From Larus michahellis (taxonomy: Eukaryota > Chordata > Aves > Charadriiformes > Laridae): 64,000 nucleotides of DNA. The stretch lies in NCBI RefSeq assembly GCF_964199755.1, contig NC_133898.1:131004224-131068223 (forward strand). Direction: 5' to 3'. Shown one piece after another: positions 22,860 through 33,250 of this stretch (positions are counted from its first letter, which is position 1; each line of letters opens with the position of its first letter). Under the pieces are notes generated by a model. It had not been told where the DNA came from and ran no database searches. It saw only the letters and a program-made list of their open reading frames with translations. The translations under genes were made by a program, and so were the position numbers.

Positions 22860-23385
22860 CCCCCCTGCAGTGCTGCCTCCAGCGCTGGGGCCTCGGCACA
22901 GGAGAGACACGGAGCTGTTGGAGCGGGGCCAGAGGAGGCCCCGGAGATGCTGGGAGGGCTGGAGCCCCTCTGCTGGGAGGACAGGCTGAGAGAGCTGGGG
23001 GGGCTCAGCCTGGAGAAGAGAAGGCTCCGCGGAGACCTTCCAGCCCCTGCCAGTCCCTCAAGGGGCTCCAGGAAAGCTGGGGAGGGACTCTGGAGCAGGG
23101 AGGGGAGCCGTGGGACGAGGGGGAAGGGTTTTACACTGGAAGAGGGGAGATTGAGATGAGATATTGGGAAGAAATTCTTTGGTGTGAGGGGGGTGAGCCC
23201 CTGGCCCAGGTTGCCCAGAGAAGCTGTGGCTGCCCCATCCCTGGAGGGGTTCAAGGCCAGGTTGGCCGGGGCTTGGGGCAACCTGGGCTGGTGGGAGGTG
23301 TCCCTGCCCAGGGCAGGGGGTGGCACTGGGTGGCCTTTAAAGGTCCCTTCGACCCAAACCATTCTGTGATTTGATGATTCTACGT
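22860..23385 (+). mobile_element. CR1 fragment, sense, young subfamily
   Basis: Starts cccccctgcagtgctgcctc and ends ccattctgtgatttgatgattcta. Near-identical to the other young-subfamily copies. A diverged CR1-like piece (gctgttcagccttgagagag) follows to about 23475. Confidence 0.94.
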
Positions 23386-24063
23386 GGAAGGAGAGGCAGA
23401 GCTGGGCTGTTCAGCCTTGAGAGAGGAGAAGGCAAAGGTGGATCTTATTATTGTCTGTCTAAGGGCAGGTAGCAGAGAAGAGAGGATCTAGGGGACGTAG
23501 AGATGTAGGAGGCTGGAGGTTGCACCTTGAATTTCGATGTGCACAGCAATAGAAGCAGCAATGGGCACAAGGATATAAGGAAAATATCTGAGGATACTTT
23601 ATCTGAAGGCCTCTGAAGACGACTGGGGGCTCTTTTTTTCCTGGATTTTACGCTCCTGTTGAGTCGCAGGAATACAGCACTAGGGGGCACCCACGTATTT
23701 CTCCTGGCGGCGGCTCCAGCTGCCTCCCACCGCAGCTCCCAGCCCCGAGCTGGCAGCGCCGTAGGCGCATTTTCAGCCCATTTCAGGTCCAGCGGCATCA
23801 CCCCAGGAGGCCGGTGTTGTGCTCAGAGCTCAAGGCAAGAGGGAATTTTGGATGCCAGCTTTTACCAGAGTTAGTTGACAGCAATACACCCCTGTGATGG
23901 CTCCTCTGGTCCTTGGAGGGCTGAGCAGGGTGCTGGGGGCTGCCAGTGCCATGGGTTTCCATCCAGAGGGGCCGTGGGACACCGTGCCAGGCTGTGCCAC
24001 AGAGCACACCAGCCGGTAATGCACAACCCATGGCTGTGAAGGTAGATGGTCTCAATTGGTTTT

Positions 24064-24335
24064 AGAATCATAGAATGATTTGGGTGGGAAGGGACCTTAA
24101 AGATCTCATTGCACCCCCTGCCCTGGGCAGGGACACCTCCCACCAGCCCAGGTTGCTCCAAGCCCCGGCCAACCTGGCCTTGAACCCCTCCAGGGATGGG
24201 GCAGCCACAGCTTCTCTGGGCAGCCTGGGCCAGGGGCTCACCCCCCTCACACCAAAGAGTTTCTTCACAATATCTCATCTCAATCTCCCCTCTTTCAGTT
24301 TAAAATCCCCTCGTCCCATGGCTCCCCTCCCGGAT
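24064..24335 (-). mobile_element. CR1 3' fragment, antisense
   Basis: Tail tagaatcatagaatgatttg, then the CCACCAGCCCAGGTTGCTCC and CAGCCACAGCTTCTCTGGGC blocks. Confidence 0.93.
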
Positions 24336-24418
24336 TGGATGTGGGGCTGGCTTTCCCCCACAGCTCTCTGGTTTCATCCCACCAGCCCCAAGCCCTTGGG
24401 AATTGGGTGCCACCATGT

Positions 24419-24672
24419 CCTAGGGACATCGCTACTCACAGGTTGACCACAACGTCCTAGGGACATTGATACTCACTCACAGGTTGACCACCACATCCTA
24501 GGGACATCGGTAGTCACAGGTCAACAACCATGTCCTAGGGACATCGGTAGTCACTGGTTGACCACCACATCCTAGGGACATCAGTGCTCACAGGTCAACT
24601 ACCATGTCCTAGGGACATTGATACTCACAGGTTGATCACCACGTCCTAGGGGCTTCGGTACTCACAGGTCGA
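24419..24672 (-). repeat. 37-bp minisatellite duplicating a CIMIP2C splice donor
   Basis: Seven tandem units start at each CCTAGGGACAT (plus strand); most are 37 bp and one carries a 4-bp TCAC duplication. The unit nearest the exon contains the real donor ACCT|GTGAGT of CIMIP2C. Read on the minus strand, GTGAGT is intact in units 1, 2, 6 and 7, is GTGAGC in unit 5 and GTGACT in units 3 and 4. The array therefore seems to have grown from the exon-intron junction itself. Confidence 0.85.
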
Positions 24673-24778
24673 GCGGATGAGGATGTCTCTCCTTTTCCTT
24701 CGCAGGCAGCACAAAGTAAGGAACGATCTGCATCGTCCCGCTCTTGTCCCGGTAAAACTCACGGTGTTGCTGGGTCAG
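24666..24778 (-). CDS. CIMIP2C: CIMIP2C internal coding exon
   Basis: A 113-nt minus-strand exon follows the acceptor tttatctgcag and ends CTCGACCT|GTGAGT. It enters in phase 0, as the previous exon requires, and reads LTQQHREFYRDKSGTMQIVP then YFVLPAKEKERHPHPLD. This lines up with the human CIMIP2C segment MVQQHRKYYQDKTGTVPRVP YFAMPVREPERYPLP (recalled). It leaves in phase 2. The donor is the last unit of a seven-copy tandem repeat that extends into the intron (24419-24670), so several near-identical donors lie in series. Failure to splice here would read straight into a TGA (CTG TGA). The intron to the previous exon, 24779-25555, contains a CR1. Confidence 0.9.
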
Positions 24779-24972
24779 CTGCAGATAAAGACAAGCATGC
24801 CGGTGTTTCAGCCTGAGTTCAGCGCTCCAAGTCTTGTTGGCAGCAGGATTTTGCAGGGGTTGCCATTGCAAGCACACGGCCATCCCCTCCCCGCTATGAA
24901 GTGCAGAAATGACGGACACAGCCGTGCGCGGCCTCACACACTCGGGATGCTGCACTAACAGGCAAATTAATA

Positions 24973-25380
24973 ATCATAGAATCATAGGATTGCCCAGGTT
25001 GGAAGGGGCCTTTAAGATCGTCTAGTCCAACTGTTGACCCAGCACTGCCAAGGCCACCACTACCCCATGGCCCTCAGCACCACGTCTGCCCGGCTTTTCA
25101 ATCCCTCCAGGGGTGGCGACTCCACCACTGCCCTGGGCAGCCTCTTCCAATGCTTCACAACCCTTTCCAGGAGGAAATTGTTCCCAATAGCCATCCTAAA
25201 CCTCCCCTGGCACAACTTGAGGCCGTTTCCTCTTGTGCCATGGCCTGTTCCTTGGGAGAAGAGCCCGACCCCCCCTGGCTACCCCCTCCTTTCAGGGAGC
25301 TGTAGAGAGCGAGAAGGTCTCCCCTCAGCCTCCTCTTCTCCAGGCTGAACACCCCCAGCTCCCTCAGCCGCTCCTCTAGA
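24973..25380 (-). mobile_element. CR1 3' fragment, antisense, in CIMIP2C intron
   Basis: Tail aatcatagaatcataggatt, then CCACGTCTGCCCGGCTTTTC, truncated at agccgctcctc. It fills about half of the 777-bp intron 24779-25555 and has the same orientation as CIMIP2C. Confidence 0.94.
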
Positions 25381-25555
25381 CCTGTTCTCTAGACACACAA
25401 GCTGCCTCAAGTCAGATCTGACAGCTGAGGTGCCATCCCTGCCCGCATGGTTTTGGGCAGAGAGCAGAGGAGGGGACATCTGTCTCCAGCCCCCCGTAGC
25501 CAGCAGGACCTGTGACCACCCTGGCTCCCCTCCACGGTACCCGTCGTGTCCTCAC

Positions 25556-25712
25556 CTGGTAGAACCTGCTCAGCTGCTGGGATCGGCTGCCGTCCAGGTT
25601 GAAGGGGGTGCGCAGTGGGACGTGTGGGTACAGCTCCTTGTCCTCTGCTTGGTGCGCTGCCACGGTCTGGGGACCCTGGGAGTATCTCATGGTGGCGTTC
25701 CCACAGGTGTTT
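25556..25712 (-). CDS. CIMIP2C: CIMIP2C (FAM166C/C2orf70) internal coding exon
   Basis: On the minus strand a 157-nt exon follows the acceptor gctttcag and ends ttctaccag|gtgagg. One base completes a split codon (phase 2 entry, probably Gly), then 52 codons follow, ending FNLDGSRSQQLSRFYQ in phase 0. The human CIMIP2C protein as I recall it has FNLDSHRSTELTNFYQ at the same place, and NTCGNATMRYSQ corresponds to APYGTTTLKYFQ. CIMIP2 proteins are small microtubule inner proteins of ciliary and sperm doublet microtubules. The coding exon upstream of this one, expected to carry a GLMPGYxGHVP-like motif, was not found on the minus strand. A CR1 begins about 20 bp upstream of the acceptor, at 25733. 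Confidence 0.85.
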
Positions 25713-25732
25713 CTGAAAGCAAATGGTGGTTT

Positions 25733-25986
25733 TCATAGAAACACAGACTGGTTTGGGTGGGAAGGGACCTTAAAGGCCACCCAGTGCCACCCCCTGCCCT
25801 TGCCAGGGACACCTCCCACCAGCCCAGGTTGCTCCAAGCCCCGGCCAACCTGGCCTTGAACCCCTCCAGGGATGGGGCAGCCACAGCTTCTCTGGGCAAC
25901 CTGGGCCAGGGGCTCACCCCCCTCACACCAAAGAATTTCTTCCTCAGATCTCAGCTAAATCTCCCCTCTTCCAGTGTAAAACCAAG
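25733..25986 (-). mobile_element. CR1 3' fragment, antisense, left arm of inverted pair
   Basis: Begins ttcatagaaacacagactgg and runs to cttccagtgtaaaacc. Its first 120 bp or so pair with the sense CR1 at 25988-26110. Confidence 0.93.
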
Positions 25987-25987
25987 G

Positions 25988-26115
25988 TGTTCAAGGCCAG
26001 GTTGGCCGGGGCTTGGAGCAACCTGGGCTGGTGGGAGGTGTCCCTGCCCAGGGCAGGGGGTGGCACTGGGTGGCCTTTAAGGTCCCTTCCCACCCAAACC
26101 AGTCTGTGATTGTAC
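25988..26115 (+). mobile_element. CR1 3' end, sense, right arm of inverted pair
   Basis: Runs from gttcaaggccaggttggccg to cccaaaccagtctgtgattg. It shares with the left arm the variant AGACTGGTTTGGG / CCCAAACCAGTCT, where most copies read GAATGGTTTGGG. Confidence 0.93.
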
Positions 26116-26555
26116 GTGCAGCTGGTGACATTGCCCTGCAATGCTGTTCACCTCTACCAGTATCAACTGGCCACAAATCCAAAGCAAAGTGGTCAATAGG
26201 GACATCCGCTATGTAAGTAGCCTGTTGCTCGCCATGCTCCACAGTGCTGGAGGAATATTTGTGTGAACTTGTCCAGGTGCCAAAAACAGGGGACGTGATT
26301 TAAGCCCGCGAGCCCCCACAGAGCCAAAGCCAGCCTGCAGCCCCGGGCAGGGGGAGAGGAGCCCATCACCCGGACGTCGGGCCTCCCGGCTCCTGGCGTT
26401 GGGGCCGTTGTCTCTGCAGCCTGGCTGCCGTTTTGCCGAGTTGCCAGAGCAGCTGAAGAAGAGGAGAAACGAGAGACTGGGCAGCAAACCCACTTTGGGG
26501 TTAAAGTGGTGAGATCTGAACTGGGAGTGGGGTGTCAACCAGTGCTGAAAATGAT

Positions 26556-26696
26556 GCTCTCAAAAGACCGGAGGAAAAATTATATATATATACACACATA
26601 CATATATACACACATACATATATATATATATATTTAAAAATTCAATAATTAAAAATATATATGTATATATAATTTTTCCTCTGGTCTTTTGAGAGC
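26556..26696. repeat. AT-rich palindrome with (TA)/(CA) core
   Basis: The arms GCTCTCAAAAGACCGGAGGA plus aaaattatata (from 26556) and their reverse complement ending at 26696 match with one mismatch. The loop is TA/CA microsatellite sequence. Total about 141 bp, able to form a long hairpin or cruciform. Confidence 0.85.
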
Positions 26697-27382
26697 TCCT
26701 ACAAATACAGCTCTGCCTGGAAGGGAGACCTGGACTCCAGCAGCTCGGAGAGCAGCAGGGAGAGGGATGGACGCCAGCCACGCACGTAACCCCACCAGCG
26801 AGGAGCCTCCTGGCCCCCGGGCTGGCTTTATATCAGGGGAAATCTGCCAGGAACGGGCATTCCCACCCAGGGCAAGGGCTGCCCGGGGCAAGGGCATCCC
26901 CTGGCAGTTTGGACCAGCACTGGCCGCAGCAGGAGTCTTTGCTTACACAAAACAAAAGGAGACATGAAAGAAAACAAGAGGGGGAGAACATAGGTGACGA
27001 TGGGAAGGGGCTGGGGCAGGGGGGAGATGGGGCAAAAATTGATGCAGCTCATTTGGGCAAGAGACACATTTGGGGTCTATCAGGGAGAGGAAAAGCCCCC
27101 GAAATCCTCCCAGGACCAGGGGGCGCATTAGCAGGGTGCACGGGAGACCTCTGCCTCTCTCAAAGGCTGCGTGCGTTATTCACTGCCCTCCTGCGATATG
27201 CACGAGGCGGGGAGGAAATCCACCCTCTACAACCACCGATAAAAAGGACAACCCCTGACCCGTGTAAAACAGCCCGAGGAAACACGAAGACGTGGGGCTG
27301 GAAGGGCAGAGCAGTCGGGAGATGGAGTCTCTGCAGCACCCGGCTCCTACAGCGCGTGTTAAATGCAGATGAGAGGATGGGT

Positions 27383-28290
27383 GCGGGGTCCATACAGCAG
27401 GGTCCAGGATCCACGAAGGGTGCAGGGTGTTTGGGGCAAGGTTCAGGATCCACGAAGGGTGCAGGGTGCAGGGGGCAGGGTGCAGGATCCATTAAGGGTG
27501 CAGGATCCATGAAGGGTGCAGGATCCATGGGACAGGGTGCAAGACCCATGGGGCAGGGTGCAGGATCCATGAGGGGTGCAGGATCCATGAGGGGTGCAGG
27601 ATCCATTAAGGGCACAGGGTCCATGGGGCAGGGTGCAGGATCCATGAAGGGTGCAGGGTGTTTGGGGCAAGGTTCAGGATCCATGAAGAGTGCAGGGTCC
27701 ATGGGACAGGGTGCAAGACCCATGGGGCAAGGTGCAGGATCCATGAGGGGTGCAGGATCCATTAAGGGTTCAGGGTCCATGGGACAGGGTGCAGGATCCA
27801 TGAAGGGTGCAGGGTTTTTGGGATGAGGTGCAAGGTCCATGGGGCAGGGTGCAGGACTCATGATGGGTGCAGGGTCCATAGGGCAGGGTGCAGGATCCAT
27901 GAAGGGTGCAGGATGCATGAAGGGTGCAGGGTGTTTGGGGCAAGGTTCAGGATCCATGAAGAGTGCAGGGTCCATGGGACAGGGTGCGGGATCCATGAAG
28001 GCTGCAAGGTTTTTGGGATAAGGTGTAGGATCCATGAGGGGTGCAGGACCCATGATGGGTGCAGGGTTTTTGGGATGGGGTGCAGGATTCATGAAGGGTG
28101 CAGGGTGCTTGGGACAAGGTTCAGGATCCACGAAGAGTGCAGGGTCCATGGGGCAGGGTGCAGGATCCATGAAGGTTGCAGGGCCCACAGAGCAGGGTGC
28201 GGGATCCATGAAGGGGGCAGGGTTTTTGGGATGGGGTGCAGGATCCATGAAGGGTGCAGGACCCATGATGGGCGCAGGGCCCATGGGGCA
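27383..28290 (+). repeat. G-rich minisatellite, 15/30-bp unit
   Basis: About 900 bp of variants of GGTGCAGGATCCATGAAG and GGTGCAGGGTCCATGGGACA. Because units are multiples of three, long open frames run through it on both strands, encoding repeats such as GAGSMKGAGSMGQ (plus) and MDPAPCPMDPAPF (minus). There is no start context, signal or flanking coding sequence to support a gene. Confidence 0.92.
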
Positions 28291-29828
28291 GGGTGAGGGT
28301 CCCCAGGGCGCCGGTCTGGTTGTCCTCAGCCCATACCTGCTGCCAGTTGTGTCCAGGCTGTGGAGGGTCCCTGCACTGCGGTTCCCCTGGATCCATCCTG
28401 TTTGGTTCTGCTGGGCCCAGCTGGCTCACAAACACCATCACCGGGCAACCACGGGAGCCCGGGAACACCTCACGGAACCCCCAGCACCCTGAGATCCCCA
28501 GCACCTTCTCTTGAACATCCCCTGCACCCAGCGCATCCACCCATCCACCCCTCACCACTGCGCCCGCCCTGGCTCCACGGCCTGCGCCCCTCCCCAACAC
28601 CCCCCGCCCTCCACAAACATCCCCAGATTCACATTTTTTAGGCTTTGGGGGATTTTTTTTCCCAGGTCTATGAATAGGGGGAATAGTAGGTGCCGTTCCT
28701 GCCCGAGGAGGGCAACCAGGGACCTGTCCTGGAAAGCCTTTGGGAAGGGTCTTCCCGAGAACCAATGTTAAAAAAAAATATTATTGCACACAGAGATCCG
28801 CACATTGTATTAAAATAATCCGTGTAAAATGATCTTCGCTTGTAGGGGCCACTGGGAGGCGTGGGAATTGGAGAGGGTCTTCTTGGTTTGCACCTCGGCT
28901 CTGAGATATTTCAAATTTAAAAAAAAAAAAAAAAGGGGGAAAAAGAAGAAAAGAAAACGAAAGAAAATAGAAACGCAGAGGCTTTAAGCACCTTCCTCAC
29001 GCTCGGACATTGCAGTGCCAGCTCTGGAGAAGGTCTCCCAGCCGCCTTCTCTCCCAGTTGGGTCGCGCGGCAGAGGCGTGTGTTGGTCTCACCGGGTTGC
29101 TCAGCCTCCAGTCTCAGCATTTCCAAAATCATCACTTTCCTGGAGGACGGATCTGCTGGGGAGTCCACGGGCCGTTCCCGGGTCGAGCCATGCATCCCCA
29201 TCCCCGTGCCCCAGTGGCCAAGCTCCTGCCACCGTCCTCTCTCGTTCCCAGCGAGATGTGGAGTCAGCCACCACGGGACTGGGGAGACACTGGGAGGGCT
29301 GGGATCCATCACCGGGAGTTTGCTATGGGCACGGCAGACCCATAGCAGAAACCCACCGCCTGTCCTCATGGCTGGCTCCTCTCTGCGGGGCGGAGAGATG
29401 AGGAAAGCTGCTTTCTTTGAAAACTGCTGATTTTTTGGCTGGGGAAGGGGACTGGCCCTCCTCCGGCTGGGGACAGGGCAGCCAGGGCAGGGGACAGGGG
29501 CTGCTGGTGCAGCCGGAGGAGAAGGGAGCCGGTGGGAGACTTGAAGGGGGTGAAGAAGCTGCTGAGAGAGAGGAGAAGGGCTGTGGTGGAGGGAGAGACA
29601 GCTCAAGGAGGAAAGTTCTTGGAGAGCCAAAGGTGGGACCGGCTGCGTTCAAGGCTTTCTCCAGGGAGAGCAGACAAAGGTGCTGAGGATGTGCTGGGAG
29701 GGTCCCAGACCTTTCGAGGAGATGCCACCCAGTTCCAAGCCCCAGGGTGTTTGTGCCCTGCAGCATGGCCTGGGGAGATGATGTGGAGCCCCAGGTGCCA
29801 CCCTGCTCATCCCGGCCTGAGGAGCCGC
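28291..29828. other. Unique sequence 5' of CIMIP2C
   Basis: Contains a poly(A) run at 28917-28934. A minus-strand frame around 28330-28520 ends at a GCAG|GTATGG donor-like site but resembles no protein I know. Confidence 0.5.
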
Positions 29829-30361
29829 ATTGGTGAGGCCCCATCTCAAGGGCTGTGTCCAGTTTGGGGCCCCTCACGCCAAGAAAGACCTTGAGGGGCT
29901 GGAGCGTGTCCAGAGAAGGGCAACGGAGCTGGTGAGGGGTCTGGAGCACAAGTCTGGTGAGGAGCGGCTGAGGGAGCTGGGGGTGTTCAGCCTGGAGAAG
30001 AGGGGGCTGAGGGGACACCTTCTGGCTCTCTACAGCTCCCTGAAAGGAGGGGGTAGCCAGGGGGGGTCGGGCTCTTCTCCCAAGGAACAGGCCATGGCAC
30101 AAGAGGAAACGGCCTCAAGTTGCGCCAGGGGAGGTTTAGGATGGATATTGGGAACAATTTCCTCCTGGAAAGGGTTGTGAAGCATTGGAAGAGGCTGCCC
30201 AGGGCAGTGGTGGAGTCGCCATCCCTGGAGGGATTGAAAAGCCGGGCAGACGTGGTGCTGAGGGCCATGGGGTAGTGGTGGCCTTGGCAGTGTTGGGTTG
30301 ATGGTTGGACTCGATGATCTGAAAGGTCTTTTCCAACCTAAATGACTCTGTGATTCTGTGA
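29829..30361 (+). mobile_element. CR1 fragment, sense
   Basis: Late ORF2 (GGCCCCATCTCAAGGGCTGT onward) through the 3' UTR to tgactctgtgattctgtgac. Confidence 0.93.
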
Positions 30362-31324
30362 CACACGGACCCGCTGTTACCAAGGATGCCGAGCTCTCGC
30401 CTCTCCCCTGCATGGCTGCAACCGGGGAGGACACTCAGCTCAGAACATCTCACGCGGACACCGTCCAAGCACTGATTTACACAGGAATGTTCACTGGTTC
30501 GCCTCGGATTTGCCATTCCCCCTTTCTTAGCAAGCCCTTTCACTTGCTCACCCTTGTGCTTATCTACAAAACCTGCCTCCGCAGCATTTTCCCCCTTTTT
30601 GCCAGAGACCGACACACGCGTGCGGAGCCGCCCGCTGCAGCTCTCGAAATGGCAGATGATGCCACGAGGCCCCACTCCTGAGAGCTGCTTCCCCGAAGTT
30701 CTTTAAAATGAAGGAGACTGGCCAAAATTCTTTAAAATTAAAGCGACGGGGCTGCAGGGAGGACGACGGCAGACGGAGGGAGACTTGCAGTGGCGGAGTC
30801 AAGGTCGGGAAGAGCTGGGGTCTGAAAGACGGACTCTGTGAGCAGAGCGATGAGAGACGGCAGGGGACAAGGGTTGGTCGCAGCCCTTTTTCCACTCGTT
30901 CCTTCTCCCCAGTTTGAGTAGTCATGAGTAAATCTCTTGGATGCTCCCCACGCACCGCCAGGAGCCAGCCCTGCTCCATCAATGGGCAGTTCATCAACGG
31001 GGGCTTCAGTTCCCTCTGCGCGGGGCTAAATTGGCGTGACCGCTCTCCAGGGAGCTGCGGCGCGAGTGACATCGGTACAGCGCTTGGCATCTCCCCAGGG
31101 AAAGGGCAGGAGAAGCTCCAGAAAGGTGCTTTGGTTTGGGTGTTTGCCCTCCATGGCGGGGGGGGCTCCTCGTTACTCCCCCTCCGAGGCCGTGGCTCAG
31201 TCCTGGCTGTTGGGGCAAAGGGGCAGCGGCTGCACAAGGAAGAGCAGGGCCAAAAAAGGGGATTATGACGGAAAATGAAGAAATGCACATCGCCGTCCCG
31301 CAGGGCAAGGAGGCTCTGGAACCT
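30362..31324. other. Unique sequence before the 16-bp satellite
   Basis: No repeat or exon recognised. Confidence 0.55.
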
Positions 31325-31765
31325 GCCGTACCCAAAGCACGCTGTCCCCAAAGCACGTTGTTCCCAAAGCACGCTGTCCCCAAACTTCTTAGTAACAAAG
31401 TACACTGTCCCCAAAGCCTGTTGTGCCCAAAGCTCATTGTCCCCAAAGCACGCTCTCCCCAGTGCTCACTGTCCCCAAAGCTCATTGTCCCCAAAGCACG
31501 CTCTCCCCAGTGCTCACTGTCCCCAAAGCTCATTGTCCCCAAAGCCTGCTATCCCCAAAGCTTATTGTCCCCAAAGCATGCTGCCCCAAAGCACATTGTC
31601 CCCAAGGCACGTTGTCCCCAAAACCTGCTATCCCCAAAGCACGCTGTCCCCAAAGAATGCTGTCCCCAAAGCTCGTTGTCCCCAAATCCTGCTGTTGCCA
31701 AAGCATACTGTCCCCAAATCCTGCTGTCCCCAGAGCTCACCGTCCCCAAAGCCCACGTTTCTTGC
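31325..31765 (+). repeat. 16-bp satellite
   Basis: Repeats of ctgtccccaaagcacg with CT/CC variants, plus a 48-bp higher-order duplication near 31430-31530. A 16-bp period shifts frame each unit, so all three plus frames read the same cycling peptide (VPKARCPQSTLSPK-like). This looks like repeat coincidence rather than coding. Confidence 0.92.
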
Positions 31766-32580
31766 GGGTGCGTCACTTGGCAGGAGAAGGAGAAGTGCCC
31801 TCTCCATGCCCTGGGGATGTCACACCGCCCGGGTGGCACGAGAAGAGCGACCGAGCAGGGGCAAACACACCACTGGGTGTACGGCCACGGCGGGGTCACA
31901 TCCCATCGGCACTCCAACATCCCTGGAGCCTGTCCCAGAGATTCCTGCTGATGGGAGGGGACAAAATCGGTCCCTGAGGGCGATGCCTTTGCCCAGCTCT
32001 CAGGCGACACCAAAAAAAAAAAAAAATGGGAAAAGAAAAACACGGCAGCTTTCTGCAATTAATATAAAGGATTTGACAAATGGGGAGGCTGATATGATTT
32101 TTCCAAGCGTGGGAAGAAAAGAGCTGCGGAAAAAAAAAAATAAAATAGAGAAAAGGAGTTAACAAGAGACAATTTCATTAATTTTGGACGTAACGTTCTG
32201 CAGCATCGCCATGAGACTGTCGCTTCAGCTTCTGCAACGGCGTTTATTTTAATGGGATACTGGTGCCGTGGGAGGCGTTCGCGGAGGGACTGGTTGAGGC
32301 CTGATCCTGCCCGCGGCAAACAGCCCTTTCCCCCTCGCCTCTGGTGTAAAACCATAGTAAATCCGAGCAGTCGGCAGTGATTCAGAGGTGGGTGGGGGAT
32401 TTTATTCACAGGCAGCGACGTGAAAATTGCAGAGATGTTGCAAAAAAACCGAAATTGATGTTTATAGCGGGCATTTTCTCCTCTTGCGCTGTTGATCGCA
32501 GGCAGGCCTCCTCAGCACTCGAACCGGAGAGAACATTTTTGTCGCCCCATACTTTGACAGCCCTTGTGTTGCCTTGACTT
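31766..32580. other. Unique sequence after the 16-bp satellite
   Basis: Contains two short A-runs (near 32010 and 32130). No exon recognised. Confidence 0.55.
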
Positions 32581-33250
32581 CATAGAATCATAGAATCGTT
32601 AGGGTTGGAAGGGACCTTAAAGATCATCTCGTTCCAACCCCCCTGCCATGGGCAGGGACACCTCCCACTAGATCAGGTTGCTCAGAGCCCCGTCCAGCCT
32701 GGCCTTAAAAACTTCCAGGGATGGGGCTTCCACCACCTCCTGGGCCACCTGTTCCAGTGTCTCCCCACCCTCATGGTGAAGAACTTCTTCCTGACGTCCA
32801 GGCTGAATCGACCCATCTCTAGTTTTAATCCATTCCCTCTGGTCCCACCATTACCCAACATCCTAAAAAGTCCCTCCCCAGCTTTCTTGGAGGCCCCCTT
32901 AAGATACTGGTAGGCCACTCGAAGGTCTCCTCGGAGCCGCCTTTTCTCCAGACTGAACAACCCCAACTCTCTCAGTCTGTCCTCAAAGGAGAGGTGCTCC
33001 AGCCCTCTGATCGTCCTCGTGGCCCTTCTCTGGACACGTTCCAGCACGTCCGTATCTCTCTTGTAGTAGGGGCTCCAGAACTGGACACAGTGCTCCAGGT
33101 GGGGTCTCACGAGAGTGGAGTAGAGGGGGAGAATCACCTCCCTCGACCTGCTGGCCACGCTTCTCCTGATGCAGCCCTGATGCAGGTACGATTGGCTTTC
33201 TGGGCTGCCAGCGCACACTGGCGGCTCATGTTGAGCTCATGACTTCGCTG
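32581..33250 (-). mobile_element. CR1 fragment, antisense, about 670 bp
   Basis: Tail catagaatcatagaatcgtt, 3' UTR, then late ORF2 in reverse; on the minus strand it reads [26 protein letters not shown]. It serves as the uninterrupted reference for the split copy at 13931/16151. Confidence 0.94.

Noticed and set aside
26160-26242. Minus-strand MEHGEQQATYIADVPIDHFA as CIMIP2C first exon
   Set aside because: Only chance similarity, no phase-2 donor at the right place, and the frame runs into CR1.
27160-28284. 374-codon minus-strand frame and 305-codon plus-strand frame across the minisatellite
   Set aside because: They are created by a repeat unit divisible by three, are open on both strands at once, and have no supporting start or flanking exon.
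28330-28520. Minus-strand candidate for the missing CIMIP2C exon, ending GCAG|GTATGG
   Set aside because: The peptide (VSQLGPAEPNRMDPGEPQ) has no resemblance to the CIMIP2C N-terminus and the exit phase does not clearly fit.
31275-32162. Plus-strand frames of 180-295 codons with VPKARCPQ repeats
   Set aside because: They come from a 16-bp satellite that reads open in all frames; there is no gene evidence.
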